A stretch of DNA of 64,000 nt, taken from the NCBI RefSeq assembly GCF_958295425.1, contig NC_081142.1, positions 22,464,530 to 22,528,529 of the forward strand, written 5' to 3'. Both the position numbers and the translations under genes were made by a program. The notes beneath the pieces were generated by a model that was not told where the DNA came from, searched no databases, and was given only the letters and a program-made list of their open reading frames with translations. Below are positions 10,450 to 22,105 of the stretch, piece by piece (position 1 is the stretch's first letter; every line of letters begins with the position of its first letter). Origin of the DNA: Solea solea (lineage: Eukaryota > Chordata > Actinopteri > Pleuronectiformes > Soleidae).

Positions 10450-11270
10450 TACTGACGTGACATTAGGGGATTTCTTTTTTTAAACCCCGAGAATAAAAAC
10501 ATCAGGATTCCAGTTTCCTTATATGATTTAAGAACCTCTGCCCAGCTCTGCATTTTCAAACAGGCCAGTGCACATTCCACTGTGGCTCTATTCTTGCTCT
10601 TTAAGTGTACTGTAGGCGCCTGGGACCATTACCCCAAAATCTCAAAGTCACGCTACAGTAGACCCCCTCCATGATAAATACTTTAACCATTTCCCTCTGC
10701 TCCCAAAAATCCTCCAAACAATACCCAAGTCCAGTATTTCACGATCCATATATCACATTTCCAGTCTGACCTCAGCTGTTGGCACCGGTGAGAAGCTTTT
10801 CATTTGACAGGCAGGTTGTGTTGTTGGGTTGTAAGTGAAGAAATGCCGTCTGTGGCTCGTGGGTGGCACATTTTGGCAAATCTGTCCCCGCCAACACTTG
10901 ATTTGAGGTAAATTGACACCAACTCTTACATCTGATCACTGGCTGTGTGACCGCACATTAGAGTGGCAAATCAATGGGTCATTTAGTTAATTTTCAGTAT
11001 TACTTTCCCCTTTTTGGACATGTGCTGCGTTAATTTCTGACACTGGTGTGAAACAGTTTTTCCACCGCTGACGTGCAGGTGAAAACGTGACCCTCGTCTG
11101 ACTCTGGCCTGGAAAATGCTTCCAAACATGTACTGAATCTTGATCAGAACATTACATTTTAAAAACTTCTAATTACTAATTCGATTTTTCACCGAGTTGA
11201 TTGAGCCAAACCCAAAGTAATTATGTGTGAAATTTTACTTCCCTCATTCCTGGCGCATCGAGTCCTGTCA
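10450..11270. other. Repeat-poor unique DNA, conserved-element candidate
   Basis: No repeat, microsatellite or open frame of note. AT-rich homeodomain-type cores (TTAATT, ATTAC, TAATTA) cluster around 10960-11020 and 11165-11190, including 'ggcaaatcaatgggtcattt'. Such texture suits a conserved non-coding enhancer. That is inference and needs an alignment. Confidence 0.3.
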
Positions 11271-11515
11271 GGTTTAAGTAAAAGTATCCCACTCTTGCTC
11301 AGACAGCCTGGTATTTGCCCCGAGGCTGCTCCCTCTTTCTTCCGTCCTGACTTGGACCAGGTCTGAGGTTGGTTGGGTTCTGCTGCTCTGTCTTCCAGGC
11401 CTCAAAGCCAAATATTTTCCCCCGCCATAGGTTTCCACTGACAGGCTGTGGGAACCAAGCACAGCAGCGAGAGCAGCAAAGCTCTTACATGTGTGGCTGC
11501 TTCTCCCTGCTGGTA

Positions 11516-11518
<3 letters not shown>

Positions 11519-11553
<35 letters not shown>
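11519..11553. repeat. (TG)n microsatellite
   Basis: About 17 uninterrupted TG units. The Cys-Val and Thr-His open frames over it are artefacts. Confidence 0.95.
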
Positions 11554-11556
<3 letters not shown>

Positions 11557-11861
11557 GTGTGTGTGATGGATTTCTTCTGTAGAGGTTCTATGAACATCGG
11601 GGGAAAGTCTGGCTCACCTGGTGACTGCTGTTAAGTCCAGGTTTTGTGAAGTGTGGTTATATAAGGCACTGAGAACCAGCCTTTAACCCCTTAATATTAA
11701 GCTCACGTAATAAAAATCTACGTCACATTAAGTCTATGATATCTTGAGAACATGTTCACCACTTTATCTTGGTCTTTGACAGCATTTTCTGAAGTTTTGT
11801 GGCCTTCTAAACTGATTTCTCTCCTGTACCAAGGTCCATAAAGAAAATAAGCAATTTAACA

Positions 11862-12068
11862 TCACAGCAGCCAAGTGGGAAGGGAACTTGGCTTGTAACC
11901 AGAAGGTTGCCGGTTCAAGTCCCCAGCAGGTCAAATGGGCTGGGGTACCCCTGAGCAAGGTACCCAACCCCCATTGCTCCCCGGGCGCTACTCAGTGTGG
12001 CAGCCCACTGCTCCTAATTCCAGGATGGGTCAAATGCAGACAAGTAATTAATAAAGTATATATTCTAT
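11862..12068 (+). mobile_element. tRNA-derived SINE, second family
   Basis: The head 'agtgggaagggaacttggct' with B box 'ccggttcaagtcc' is followed by 'acccctgagcaaggtaccca', 'attgctccccgggcgc' and 'gggtcaaatgcagaca', ending in a short A/T-rich tail. It is a classic fish SINE unlike the one at 4505. Confidence 0.8.
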
Positions 12069-12239
12069 TCTAGCACACAGTTGTTGTTGATCCACTGCTT
12101 AGTTAATTTCCAGGTTCAAATGTTTTATTTTGCTACTTTGATTCGGATTTACCTCTGTGACTCAAACTTAGTGACTCGACCAGCATTTCCTATGTTGTTG
12201 TAAGTTAAAATCAATGATGCAGGAGTGTGAGCAGTTTAC

Positions 12240-12440
12240 AAACTTCATTTCCTAGGTTAAAGCAACTGTCTGATGGCGAGATAGAGCTGCAAACCTCATC
12301 TTAAAATATACTGTATCTAAGCAGGTGTAGCAGGGTTTTATTAGGTGAGCCTTTTAATCAAAGAGCAAGCGCCTGTGTCTCAAACTCTCGGAGCTGATTA
12401 AATGTCAGTTTTTTATTCAAAATAACCTGAACTATCACTT
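12240..12440 (+). mobile_element. MITE ending in 'ctgaactatc(a/c)ctttaa'
   Basis: 'gtagcagggttttattaggt' plus 'gagcc' is shared with 51950-51980, and both blocks end in 'cctgaactatc' then 'actttaag' or 'cctttaag'. The terminal TTAA fits a TTAA target-site element (piggyBac-like). It has no transposase. Confidence 0.55.
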
Positions 12441-12860
12441 TAAGACTTACACTGGATGTTTAAAGCTGAGCACTCGGCTGAACTTTCTTCACTGTGGGCT
12501 TCCCGCCATTCTGCTGGCTTCTGGTCGTCCTCTTCTCTAAATGCTCCTTCATCCTGCTTGCGTCTGTTCATGGATCCTCGTTCACCTGGATGCAGCTTGT
12601 GATTGGCCATGGAAGTTGCCCGTCTCTGGTCGTCAAACCACATGAGAGTCAAATAATTTAGTTTGTGAATCATGCAGAGGAACATAATTCACTCATATTG
12701 GTAATAATGTGACATGACAGGTACAAGAAGAGCTGAGGTTCCTTCCAAGTGAAGATGTGCAGTGCAAGTTGTTGATACTTTAGTGGGACACATTTCTCAA
12801 GACCTTTACACACAAAGGTCCAAGATCAATTTTTGGCAAAGTTTCACATCCAACTGGTGC
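12441..12860. other. Non-coding with an 81-codon minus ORF of unknown meaning
   Basis: A minus-strand frame (12440-12685) reads DDQRRATSMANHKLHPGERG with many charged residues. It starts inside the MITE end and has no splice signals I trust. It may be repeat-derived. Confidence 0.3.
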
Positions 12861-12960
12861 ACACTTCTTCTTTTAGTTTGGGCTTCTCCCTTTAGGGGTC
12901 GCCACAGCTGATCATCTGCCTCCATCTTGTCCTCTCCCTCGACTCTTCTTCTTATGTCTC
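12861..12960 (-). repeat. 'gtcgccacagctgatcatct' dispersed repeat
   Basis: 'cttctcc', 'taggggtcgccacagc', 'tgatcatctgcctccatctt' and 'gtcctctccctc' form a fragment widespread in fish genomes. Confidence 0.6.
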
Positions 12961-15117
12961 CAAATATTTGCAGATTTTAGATGTTGCCCTGCTCCCACGC
13001 ACCTGATTCAATTGGTCGGCTCGTCTTCAAGTTCTGCTCAAACCTGGTAACGAGCCATTCATTTAAGTCAGGTGCAACATCTGTACCTTCTGAAAGATAC
13101 TGTTCAGTTTTGTGAGTGTTGTTATTGACTGGTATCGCCCAAGATATGTTTGCGTCCATGTTTCCTGAACTAGAACATGATAAACTTGGAGGTGACGCAA
13201 CTCCCAGTTCCGACTTCTGATGTAAATGGAAACTCTGTCCTGAAGCAGTGAAGTGATAAAGTTAAAGCTCCTACCATTTACCGTCCGGCTAAAGATTTGT
13301 TTTGGGATATTTTTTTTGTTCACGTAAACAACTGCATATTTAATAATTATTGCCCTCCGCTGTCGCTCTGTAATCATTTCAGCGTGCGTAGGTGCAATTA
13401 CGGGTTGTACGATCTTGCGGTGACGATGGATCTTTCATGGAAGCGGAGCAGTTTGAAAATAGTTTACAATAAGTCAGTGTGAGATTTTAATAGCAGTGAA
13501 GCAGACGATGGAATGTGATGTCAGCACAGTCTGGTCTGTAATCATGTGCTCTTTAAGATGCCAAGTGGGCAGGTTCCATTCATCTGAGACGTGATTATCT
13601 GTCCTCCGTAAATCAATATGTCCTGTTCTTCTGTTTATTCAAGTGTTTTCATGAGGAAGTGACTGAAGAGTCCAGTGTCATCTGCGTAAACTGTAACACT
13701 TATAAAGACAAGTGTGTGAGATTTGGTGACATCTAATGATGAGTTGCAACTAAATCAGGACTTCACCGCTCATCCCTATTTTGTCCTAAACAGTAATCAG
13801 GGAACTACGGTGGCCTTCACATGTCAGAAAGGGTGAAACAACTCCGGCTGGTCTGACCATCGTTTGGGCTTCTGTAAGAGACGAAGGCCTCAATGAAGCA
13901 AGTTGTTTAAAGTAAATAAAAAAACTAAATGATGGGTTAGGGTTAAGGTAATGATGTAATCCCACTTAGATGAGGAGACTTGGTTTGATTTGTTGGTCTG
14001 AATCTACATTTAGTATGCAAAAACGCAAAATACTGACATTTTCGTATTTTCTTATCAATAACTCGGCCTCGGTGTGAGTGATTTCCCTACTTGAAGATTG
14101 ATTTTTTTTTTCTAAGTTTCCTGTGGCTTTAAACTTGTTAATGCATAGAAAACACTTCACAATGCTGCAGTTAATGATGGAAAAAAAAGAAGTAATTTCT
14201 CACTAGTTACCAGTTACTCCCTTTTATTACCGGTGGTAAAGGTAAACTGTATGCACCTGCAATGGGTCACATGATCTAGTGAAAGACAAATATATTAACT
14301 AAATAATAGAAAAATGACACACACATACATAAATAAACAAAATTAAAGGACATATATAATCTCATAAATTCAATTAAATAATCAAAACATGATTTCTCAT
14401 GATTGTTGATGAAAAAGTTGCAGTGAAAATTGTTATATTTTACCTTTGATCTTGCGTGTTGTATCTTTAAGTATCTTTTTTGGCAACGCTTAAACATTAT
14501 AGTTCTACTCTGTAAGTATATGATCTTTTGTTCTGTTATTTCAAGTACATATATATGTATACATATATATATACAGTATGTATATGTGACATATAGTCTT
14601 GTCCTTAAAACGACTACAAAAAAAGATTGTTTGGCAAATAGAAAATGTCTCAGATCATTTTGGCACAAAGACACGTGTCGTTAAATGTTGGTCGTGTGCC
14701 AGAAATGTCTCAGTGCACCAGCGACAGCATCTGTGTTTCAGTCCCTGACGTCTGATGGAGTCGTTTGATATTGACACAGTCACACTGAGCAGAAACCTGT
14801 TCTCTGTGTTCAGGTCAGAGGAGCGGAGGAACAGGATAACTATCCAAAGATAACTCCGTCCTCACCGCTCTGCAAACACCGGTTTAAAGTCACCTGGTTG
14901 CTATGATTCACATAATAATGCCTGATTTTCCAAAGCTAAAGCTAAAGTCCAGACCATTTTTTTAAGGGGGAAAAAGTTCTGTTTGTAAAAGCAAACGTCG
15001 TCCAGACGTTTTCCTGGAGCTTATTTTCAGCTCCAGAGCCAAACTTTCTGCATGTGTTGACACTTCAGGACAAATGTCCTTCATACTAAACCTGGACACC
15101 ACATTTACATTACCTTT
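12961..15117. other. Long non-coding stretch without recognised features
   Basis: Ordinary AT-rich DNA. It includes 'actacggtggccttcacatg' at 13805-13825, shared with the MITE at 44330, and an (AT)-rich patch at 14548-14585. No exon is seen; the open frames are short and of low complexity. Confidence 0.5.
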
Positions 15118-15325
15118 TAACATTTAGCAGACGCTTTTATCCAAAGTGACTTACAAAAGAGTAGTAAGCTACATAGAAGTAGCCTTGGAAGTGCAGAACG
15201 AGGTAGGGGAAGGGGGTAGGGTAAGAGGCTCTTGGAAGAGCTGGGACTTCAAGAGCTTCTTGAAGACAGCAAGGACACCCCCCTATTCTGGTTGCAATCT
15301 TTTGATGAACGGAGTAGTCGAGGAC
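15118..15325 (-). mobile_element. LINE 3' end, truncated copy
   Basis: It opens with 'catttagcagacgcttttat' and 'ccaaagtgacttacaa', the reverse of the typical fish LINE 3' tail. It continues with 'agctacatagaagtagcctt' and 'cttggaagagctgggacttc', parallel to 40665-40860. The minus-strand coding end is too short to identify alone. It is a 5'-truncated, dead LINE of the same family. Confidence 0.75.
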
Positions 15326-16237
15326 ACACCAGCGGACACTCACCTGCTGCTGTGAACCTTTGTGACCCAGATTATCTCCTGCTGCAAAACCCCCACAAAA
15401 TGTCCACACCCAATTATTTAGTCCAGGGAATTATGTGACTGTAAATGGGATTGAAATTGAGATTTAAATTCAAAGTCAGTCCAAAAGACACTCACAGACA
15501 CAGATGTCCTTATGCTTGGTGGGAGTGATACAATTATGATGCAAAATGAGTTGGGTTTGAGACCTTTTACAAACTCAGGGCCGCATTTTCAAACCAAGAA
15601 ATCGATCTGGGCAGCCAGTGAGCAGCAGGTGAGCACAAATCTAAAAACATGAAAAAGTGCATTGAGGAATAAAAATAAACTTGTTACGTGTTAGGTGTCA
15701 CATCAACAGGACATGATTCTAAAATAAGAACCCAGTTTCACTTTCAGAAACAGCTGAATATGACGTGTAAAGGATTGGAATCAGACAGTGAAACGTGGTG
15801 ATTCCCCGTCGTGTTTAGTCAAACAAGTCACGGAAGTAAACATTAATATGATATTAAAACTGCGCCCACATGGTGGCGCGACAGTGAGCATCGTTTCACT
15901 GTTTGCATGAACAAGAATGTGCTCATTAATGCAAACAAAGCCAAACCTGGAGAGCGTCCAGACGTCAGAGGTGTAATGAGATCCTGGACAGAAATCTAAT
16001 CTGCACATTTGCCTTAAGGATAATTTAGAGTTTTGATGTCATCAGAGGCTCTGGGTGTGATGTCGAGCCCTTAAACATGAGTGTAACTAATCTTTTTTAA
16101 TTACTCTGCCATATGCACTGTGTGCACGGCCAAGAGAGGCTCACAACAAGATCATGTAACAAAGTAACAGCGAGCAGAAATATCCTCTCCTCCAAGATTT
16201 ATATCAAAAGATTTCAAAATAAAATAAGTCTTGAAAA
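15326..16237. other. Non-coding, no recognised feature
   Basis: No repeats or exons recognised. Confidence 0.5.
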
Positions 16238-16450
16238 AATTCCTTCAGTCAGATTCACTTTTAATTTTCATATTGTTCACACGACCGCAGGCGTATTTAA
16301 ACTCATAAAGGCAGGAACATGAATAAACTTACTGATAATGAGGAACTATATGTTCCTGCCTTTGTATCGTAAAGAAACAAAAAAAAACGCCCCAGGTTGT
16401 GTGAACAATATGCAAATGAGAGCTCGAGAGTGAATCTCCCTGAAGGAATT
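16238..16450. mobile_element. 213 bp foldback element with nested inverted repeats
   Basis: Outer arms begin 'aattccttcag' and end 'ctgaaggaatt'. They contain matching 'gattcact'/'agtgaatc' and 'catattgttcacac'/'gtgtgaacaatatg' blocks. Inner arms are 'aaaggcaggaaca' and 'tgttcctgccttt'. The whole unit can fold into one long interrupted hairpin, as expected for a palindromic MITE. Confidence 0.75.
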
Positions 16451-16645
16451 TGGAACTGCGCTGAAGAAAAGAATGACTGTGTCAAAGAACCAACGTCAAA
16501 CGGTGATTATGGAATTAATCCTGTGGTGCATTCACGCCGGCCTTGTTAAGTGCAGTTAAATGGGACATCATCGGTGCTTTGTTTACTGCCTTAGCACCGT
16601 GAACCAAACAACTGAACTCTGGTCCACTTGAAAACGGTGTTTAGG

Positions 16646-16856
16646 GTGTGTAGTGGTTAGCGTCGTTACCTATGAAGACCCGGGTTTGTGACCCAGACGG
16701 AACAACAGTTTACATGTTCTACCCGTGTGTGGGGATGTTTTCTTTAGGTTCTCCGGTTCTCCCCCTAAGTCCAAAAACATGCAGATGTTAATTGGTGAGT
16801 GTGAGTGTGAATGGTTGTTTGTCTCTATGTGGCCCTGTGATGGAATGGCAACCTGT
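16646..16856 (+). mobile_element. SINE-2 copy with tRNA-like head
   Basis: A box-like 'tgtagtggttagcg' and B box-like 'gggtttgtgaccc' are followed by 'catgttctacccgtgtgtgg', 'ggttctccggttctccccc', 'aaaaacatgcagatgttaat' and 'gtgaatggttgtttgtctct'. This is the best-preserved SINE-2 copy here, truncated near 'gccctgtgatgg'. Confidence 0.8.
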
Positions 16857-17200
16857 TTTTCATACTAAAAGACGGCGTAAACACAAAATTTGAAAAGTAC
16901 GTACGCAAAGAAAATCTCAGATTTATAAAACCGTGCGTGCGCTGAGTTCTGCGCACCTTTTCTTTATACATCCCATCAAACGTGTAACTGAGCGGAGGTG
17001 AATGAGTAACACACCCCGCCCCTGTTCCACCCACAAATTAATATACAAATGACTCTAAAACGCCGTCTCTGACGCCTTCTCCCTGAAGAAAAAGCACAAA
17101 CACGGCAGCAAAGAAGGAGGAAAATAAAAGAAAAAGAAAGAAAATGCGCGATCAACGCATCAATTTATGATGTATAAATCTGTAAAAATATATTATTTTG
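16857..17200. repeat. Possible DNA-transposon fragment ('tacgtacgcaaag')
   Basis: 'aagtacgtacgcaaagaaaa', 'tttataaaaccgtgcgtgcg' and 'ctgcgcacc' resemble a fish element in which 'tacgca' and 'tttataaat' recur. A purine-rich tail follows at 17100-17150. No coding remnant. Confidence 0.3.
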
Positions 17201-17354
17201 GTCGTTTGTTTTTTTTGGAATAAGTGATAAAAACAAAGGAACTAAATGTCAGGGTCACAGCGGCTGCTCTCATATTAATATTAATATTATGTCTATTTAC
17301 ATCGCTTCAGTAATTTGCTCAAAGTAAGTAAGTGAGTCTCCCTCTCTCACTCTC

Positions 17355-17392
17355 ACACACACACACAGGTTTGTAGTGTGTGTGTGTGTGTT
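17355..17392. repeat. (CA)n/(TG)n microsatellite pair
   Basis: A short (CA)n is followed by (TG)n, with arms about 10 bases apart that could pair. Confidence 0.8.
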
Positions 17393-17701
17393 TGCGCACA
17401 GGATCAGTTTCGTCTTCAATGTCCTTTCTGATGTTTTCCACATATGTTCAAACGTACGTGGTGTATCAGTTTATTGTTTGTTCATGTTTGTCACTGCAGA
17501 CACATTAATAATATTATTTTGAAACACTGTGATAAGTTTCAGAGCTTAATATTGCGGTGTCTCCAGCTGACAAGAGTTTGCACAGCGCTAAAGCACTACA
17601 CGATGAATGAATGAATGATATCTGACTTGTATCTTATAATTTATAGAGCGATTTGAGCTGAACCGGCAGAAAAATCCAAGAATCAGGTGCAGACCAAAGA
17701 A

Positions 17702-17737
17702 GTGGACTATTAGGTGTGAACACACCTAATAGTCCAC
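17702..17737. repeat. Perfect 17 bp hairpin, 2-base loop
   Basis: The arm 'gtggactattaggtgtg' is followed by 'aa' and its exact complement. It belongs to no recognised repeat. Confidence 0.9.
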
Positions 17738-18534
17738 AGCCTGCCACAATTTATTGGAAGAAGAAGAAGCAGAAATATTGTAAATGGAGGCGCCAGACAG
17801 TCCAGACATAAAATATAAACGTGAATGTTAACATCCCACTCTCCTACATGCAGCAGAATGTGTAATTACCACCGTTAAAAAACATAATTACATTTCTTGA
17901 TTGCACGGTCTGACTTTTAAACTATATGTGAGTGGTTTGTCGTAGGACATCAGCCCGAGGATGCATGACCATTATCTCTGCTCACAAGGTCAAGCTGCGC
18001 ACACTCGCATATCAAGTGATAGTTGCGGTTTAGTGAACAATGACTTGTGTAACACCTCCACAGGTAGTTCTTCATCCTGATACTGGCTGCCAGGCCGCTG
18101 GCAGTGCTCCCACATTTTTGCCTTTGTAGTTGGGTGCAGCTCTTCTGCCTCTGTGTACTCTATCTGTATTAGCAAGGACAAAATAATTGACATGGCACCT
18201 TTACAGGATCACTTTGTTCTTCCAGAACACAGATTCCCCTTCAGGTGCAAATAGTTGCTATGGCCTTTTTGCACATGATCTTTTTTTTTTTTTTTTACAA
18301 GTCACGTCGTCAAGCACATTGCTTAACACAATGGTATTCCAATAAAGTTCACCACAGTCAGTCAAGTGAGTATTATGAATGTGTTGCTCTGTTTGATGTC
18401 CCATGGGAAAGCAGTACTTCCTTTTCACTGAGCTGCCAAAGCAGATGCAAGAGCAGAAAACAAGAGCAGTTCACGTCTTAATCATTTCTCATCAAGAAAC
18501 ATGTTTAACATTATAGATAGAAGTTTAGGCAGGG
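17738..18534. other. Non-coding, with poly-T at 18280-18296
   Basis: No gene recognised. A minus-strand open frame at 17990-18193 includes 'TTKAKMWEHCQRPGSQYQDE' but matches no family I know. Confidence 0.4.
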
Positions 18535-18905
18535 TCCCCACACCTGGGTTGACATCAAATTCAAGGATCGAATGTGCTGACACAGCTTCATAGCCCTGGT
18601 ATACACACAATGCAATGTGAAGACCACGCGTGCAGTGGAACTGCAAAGAGCGTGTGGACAGCGCAAGTGAGAACTAAATTTCCACCCCGCTCACCAAGCA
18701 GCACGTATGAAAGAGCTGTAGCATCGTTCTCTTCTTTGGTAGCAATGCATCCTATGCCTTGCGTCCAGACTTGAACCGCCACCCGATGGTGAAGTGGGAT
18801 ACTACAGGATCCTGACGCAGTGCAATGCATGTGCACAGACATATACCACAGGCTTAAGAAGGGTGGGCAACTTGTAAGAGTGTCTTCGTCTATGGCGTCC
18901 ACTTT
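18535..18905 (-). mobile_element. Family B copy
   Basis: It begins 'ggtccccacacctgggttga', 'catcaaattcaagg' and 'gaatgtgctgacacagc', and ends 'ggcgtccacttttattgatt', all family B landmarks. An unrelated middle part (18590-18860) may be an insertion. Confidence 0.6.
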
Positions 18906-18954
18906 TATTGATTTGCAGCACGCAGCAAAAAAAAACCATCAGTTTGAAAATCAC

Positions 18955-19032
18955 TGGGTTAGGGTTAGTAATCAACTGGTTATGGTTATGAGATGATGCT
19001 TTGTTTTGTGTGTGTGTGTGTGTGTGTGTGCA
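18955..19032 (+). repeat. Family A fragment with (TG)n
   Basis: 'gggttagggttagtaatcaa', 'ctggttatggttatg' and (TG)n at 19003-19030 match the 3' portion of family A. Confidence 0.5.
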
Positions 19033-19106
19033 GGTGACACAAAATGACCAAACTCTTTGGCATGTGCTTTTCAACACTGTTTTGCAGCAGGTTGGATTGC
19101 AGCAAC

Positions 19107-19131
19107 TGAGTGAGTGAGTGAGTGAGTGAGT
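19107..19131. repeat. (GAGT)n microsatellite
   Basis: Six perfect tetramer units. Confidence 0.95.
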
Positions 19132-19439
19132 GACAGTAAAGTGAGTAAACTGGTCTGTACTCTCAGCTCGGGGAGGAGGTGAAAACCAGGTCGTTACTAA
19201 TAACTACAAATTATACTCAACATTTTTTCATGTATCAGGGAGAAAGTGCTACATCACACTGTCGTCCTCATTCTCTTCTCACCTTTTTTGTGAAACCTTG
19301 TCCCAGGAAATCAGTCAACTTTCTGTAAAGGGACACATAGTGGGGTAGCGGCAAATATACAGTATAGTGTCAATATTGAATGTTCACTGCACTAGTTAGT
19401 TAAACACGTTAAAATTCAGAATTGTCAAACCTATAACTT

Positions 19440-19740
19440 GACTGTAGTTCTGCTCCTGGTCTCTCTCTTCTGTCTCTACCTCACCTCTCTCTTGTCCTTT
19501 CTGTCCCCCATTTTTCATTTCACCCCAACCTGTCTTGGCAGATGCTGCACATCTTTAAGTCTGGTTTCTTCTTCTGTTAAAGGGTAGTTTTTCTCTCTCG
19601 CCACTGATGCCCAGTGTTTGCTCATTGACTTCTCTTCTCTCTATAATATTGTAAAGGTTTTTGTCTTACTATGTACAAAGCCTTGAGATAACGTATGTTG
19701 TTATTCGGCACAATATAAATAAAATTGAATTGAATTAAAT
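19440..19740 (+). mobile_element. Non-LTR retrotransposon 3' tail
   Basis: 'ttcttcttctgttaaagggt', 'agtttttctctctcgccact', 'gatgcccagtgtttgctcat' and 'ccttgagataacgtatgttg' lead to 'aataaaattgaattgaatt'. This is the standard 3' UTR and tandem (TTGAA)n tail of an abundant fish LINE. The coding part is absent. Confidence 0.75.
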
Positions 19741-19849
19741 CTCCCGTGTGAGATTCGTATGTAGAGCAGGAACAAAGCTGAGGAGTGTCAGTGTGTGAAT
19801 GAGGAGATACTTCATTGTCTCACGAGTGAGTCTGAACACAGATATAATG

Positions 19850-20150
19850 ACATGACCATGAATGAGGGACACATTATCTCCCGTGACCCCGTTCCCATGT
19901 ACGGCTGGAGTTCAGAGAGAACGGGCGACATAATGGCCCCTGACTCTGTCATTATGCTGAGTGTGTTTGCATCTACAGTCTGAACTGTGTAAGATAAATC
20001 ACTGTGTGCTATAACAGCCGCCCCCAGTTTGGTTGTTTGGTCAGAACAAATGGCCGCTGGCCTCTGCCATAATGGCTCCTTTAATTAAGGAGGCGTCAAC
20101 CTTCTCGCCTTCAAGACAAAGCAACAGTCGCTCTTGGATCATATGTTTCA
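19850..20150. promoter_or_regulatory. Candidate conserved non-coding element
   Basis: A repeat-free block contains the motif 'cataatggc' twice (19929 and 20070), together with 'cctttaattaaggagg' and 'aacaaatggccgctggc'. TTAATTAA is a LIM/paired homeodomain-type site and AACAAT/AACAAA are SOX-like. Clean sequence, clustered homeodomain cores and no repeats suggest a developmental enhancer. This is inference from composition only. Confidence 0.35.
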
Positions 20151-20243
20151 TCCCCTGATGTATACAACTGTCATACGTGATTTATGAAAACCCCAAAATA
20201 GTCCCGATTATTTCCCCCTTCATTTTATTTTTTGTTTGTTTAA

Positions 20244-20470
20244 AGGTACAGTATGTTGAATTTAGAAGCATGTATTGGTGAAGTTTCATGTTGCAGCTGA
20301 ATATCCCTCACCTCACTATTCCCCCTTACAAGTGTGTTAGAGCACCTACGTAGCCTCCACTAAGCGTCAAAAATCAAAAGTTACTGCACTTTTGATGCGA
20401 CTGTAAAAACATAGTGATCCAAAATGGCCACCTCCTGACCCGACCTGGCTCCTGCCACAAGAAATCACAC
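20244..20470 (+). mobile_element. TTAA-flanked MITE, partial
   Basis: It begins TTAA then 'aggtacagtatgttgaattt', and continues 'gaagcatgtattggtgaagt' and 'tagcctccactaagcg', matching a common fish MITE ('aggtccagtgtgtaggattt'). The right end is unclear. Confidence 0.6.
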
Positions 20471-20885
20471 AATCACATGAATTTACATGTTCAAATAATG
20501 AAGTTTAATTATTGAATCTTCCGTTTCTGCCAAATGAAAATATTATAATATTTTAAACATGAGTACAATATAATAATAATATAATTAAAATACATTATTT
20601 TACCATACATCTTACCGTACCATATTCTTTAACATATACAGTATCATTGTGTAATTGTACATGTGCATTTGGTAAAAATTGTCATTTTACTGATGTACAA
20701 CTGACATTTGTGACATATTTTACTCTTGACTATAGAAAACTATTATTATTAAACCTGTCATCATCACAGATCCCATCAAACATCAACAAAACGTCAAATT
20801 ACACATTTTGTTTGTTACAAAAAATTATATCCACAACTCTTTAAAAAGCAAAAAAGAAAGGAATCCACTAGTTTTATTCATCTTC

Positions 20886-21238
20886 TTAAAGGTCCACTAT
20901 GTAACAATTAGCGTGATCTATTGGTCAGAGTGCAGACTTTTAACAAATAAATCACTCCTCCATTCACACCTACTGTTCTAGAACATTCCACGGAGTTATC
21001 TGTGTTTCTCACGAGGTTTTCCATTGACACAAAGTTACTTTAATGCATCAGGTTTATGTGTAGTAATGTTACGTGGCTGGTTTGTCCCTTTAGGGCTGCC
21101 GTAGAAACAAGGCCTTGATCTACAGTACATATAAACACACAACTTATTCTACAGCCATAAATAAAAAGCACTTATAATTGTACAAACAAACCTAAGTGTA
21201 ATACAACCCTCGTAAATGTTTACACACTGCACCTTTAA
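20886..21238. mobile_element. Complete TTAA-flanked MITE
   Basis: TTAA occurs at both ends (20886-20889 and 21235-21238). Just inside are 'aggtccactatgtaac' and the inverted 'gtttacacactgcacct', matching at about 13 of 16 positions. The 345 bp interior is non-coding. The structure fits a piggyBac-type non-autonomous element moved in trans. Confidence 0.75.
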
Positions 21239-21654
21239 AATGTGTCTGATTAAATGGCATCAGACGTAATTAAAGTCAAAGGCGTCACTTAAGTTTTAGC
21301 ACATCGTGACCTGTACTTATTTTATAATGTGTTAATCGTCGTCTTATGTTACACTCATTAGATTATTAGAGTTGTGTTACTGTCCTCTGGGCCTGGATGT
21401 CAAAAAATTACAGCACAAAAATAAATTCAACAATTTATTTCTGCTTCTGAATGAAAGTTGAAGAACTTTGTGGAATTTCATTACTTTCAGGATAAAAAAC
21501 AAGAAACACTACACACATCTCACATTAAAACATTCATATAATCACACGTTTCATATCTTACGGTGTGCTGCACAACGTGTAAGCATCTGGTATATTGTCA
21601 TTGGACAAGATTATATCACAATAACGATTGTTTTTGAATTATTGTCCAACCATT

Positions 21655-22105
21655 GGCAGCTATGATGTGTTCCGTTAAACACTGGGAGTCAGAACTGAGA
21701 GTTCCCGAGAAGTCGCAAACGTATCTTGGGTTAAGCCATTGTTAGCAATACCAGTCGATGACGAACGCTCTAAACATGAAACAGCATGTCCACTGATGTG
21801 TACGACTGATTTACTGTGAATATGGAATTAGATTTGTGTCAATAATATTTTATATTATATATATAAACTTTTTGTTTGCAATGATCGGGCTCTAGCTTGC
21901 TCCGACTCTTTTGCCAGAATCACAAACAAATACCCAGGGAGTCGGAGCAAGCGAAATTCCGATCATTTTCCGAATGATTCAATCTATATTTAAATTGCAA
22001 TTTGTGTTTTTAATTTTGTTACTCCCTTCAACGGAAATGCTCCCTTTAACTTGGAAAATTTGGACTTCCAACTTCCGAATAACTGGAGCACCAGAAGAAC
22101 GCTAA
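21655..22105. repeat. Repeat rich in 'gggagtcgga', with hairpin at 21881-21966
   Basis: 'actgggagtcagaactgaga' near the left and 'ggacttccaacttccgaata' near the right form inverted-repeat-like ends. Inside, 'gcttgctccgactc' and 'gagtcggagcaagc' pair perfectly (14 bp), with outer 'atgatcgg'/'ccgatcat' arms. It is probably a degraded palindromic DNA element. Confidence 0.5.

Noticed and set aside
12440..12685. Charged 81-codon minus frame
   Set aside because: Starts in a MITE end and is probably repeat-derived; no family recognised.
17990..18193. Minus-strand 67-codon frame rich in charged residues
   Set aside because: No start context, no domain and no splice support; it could not be told from chance.
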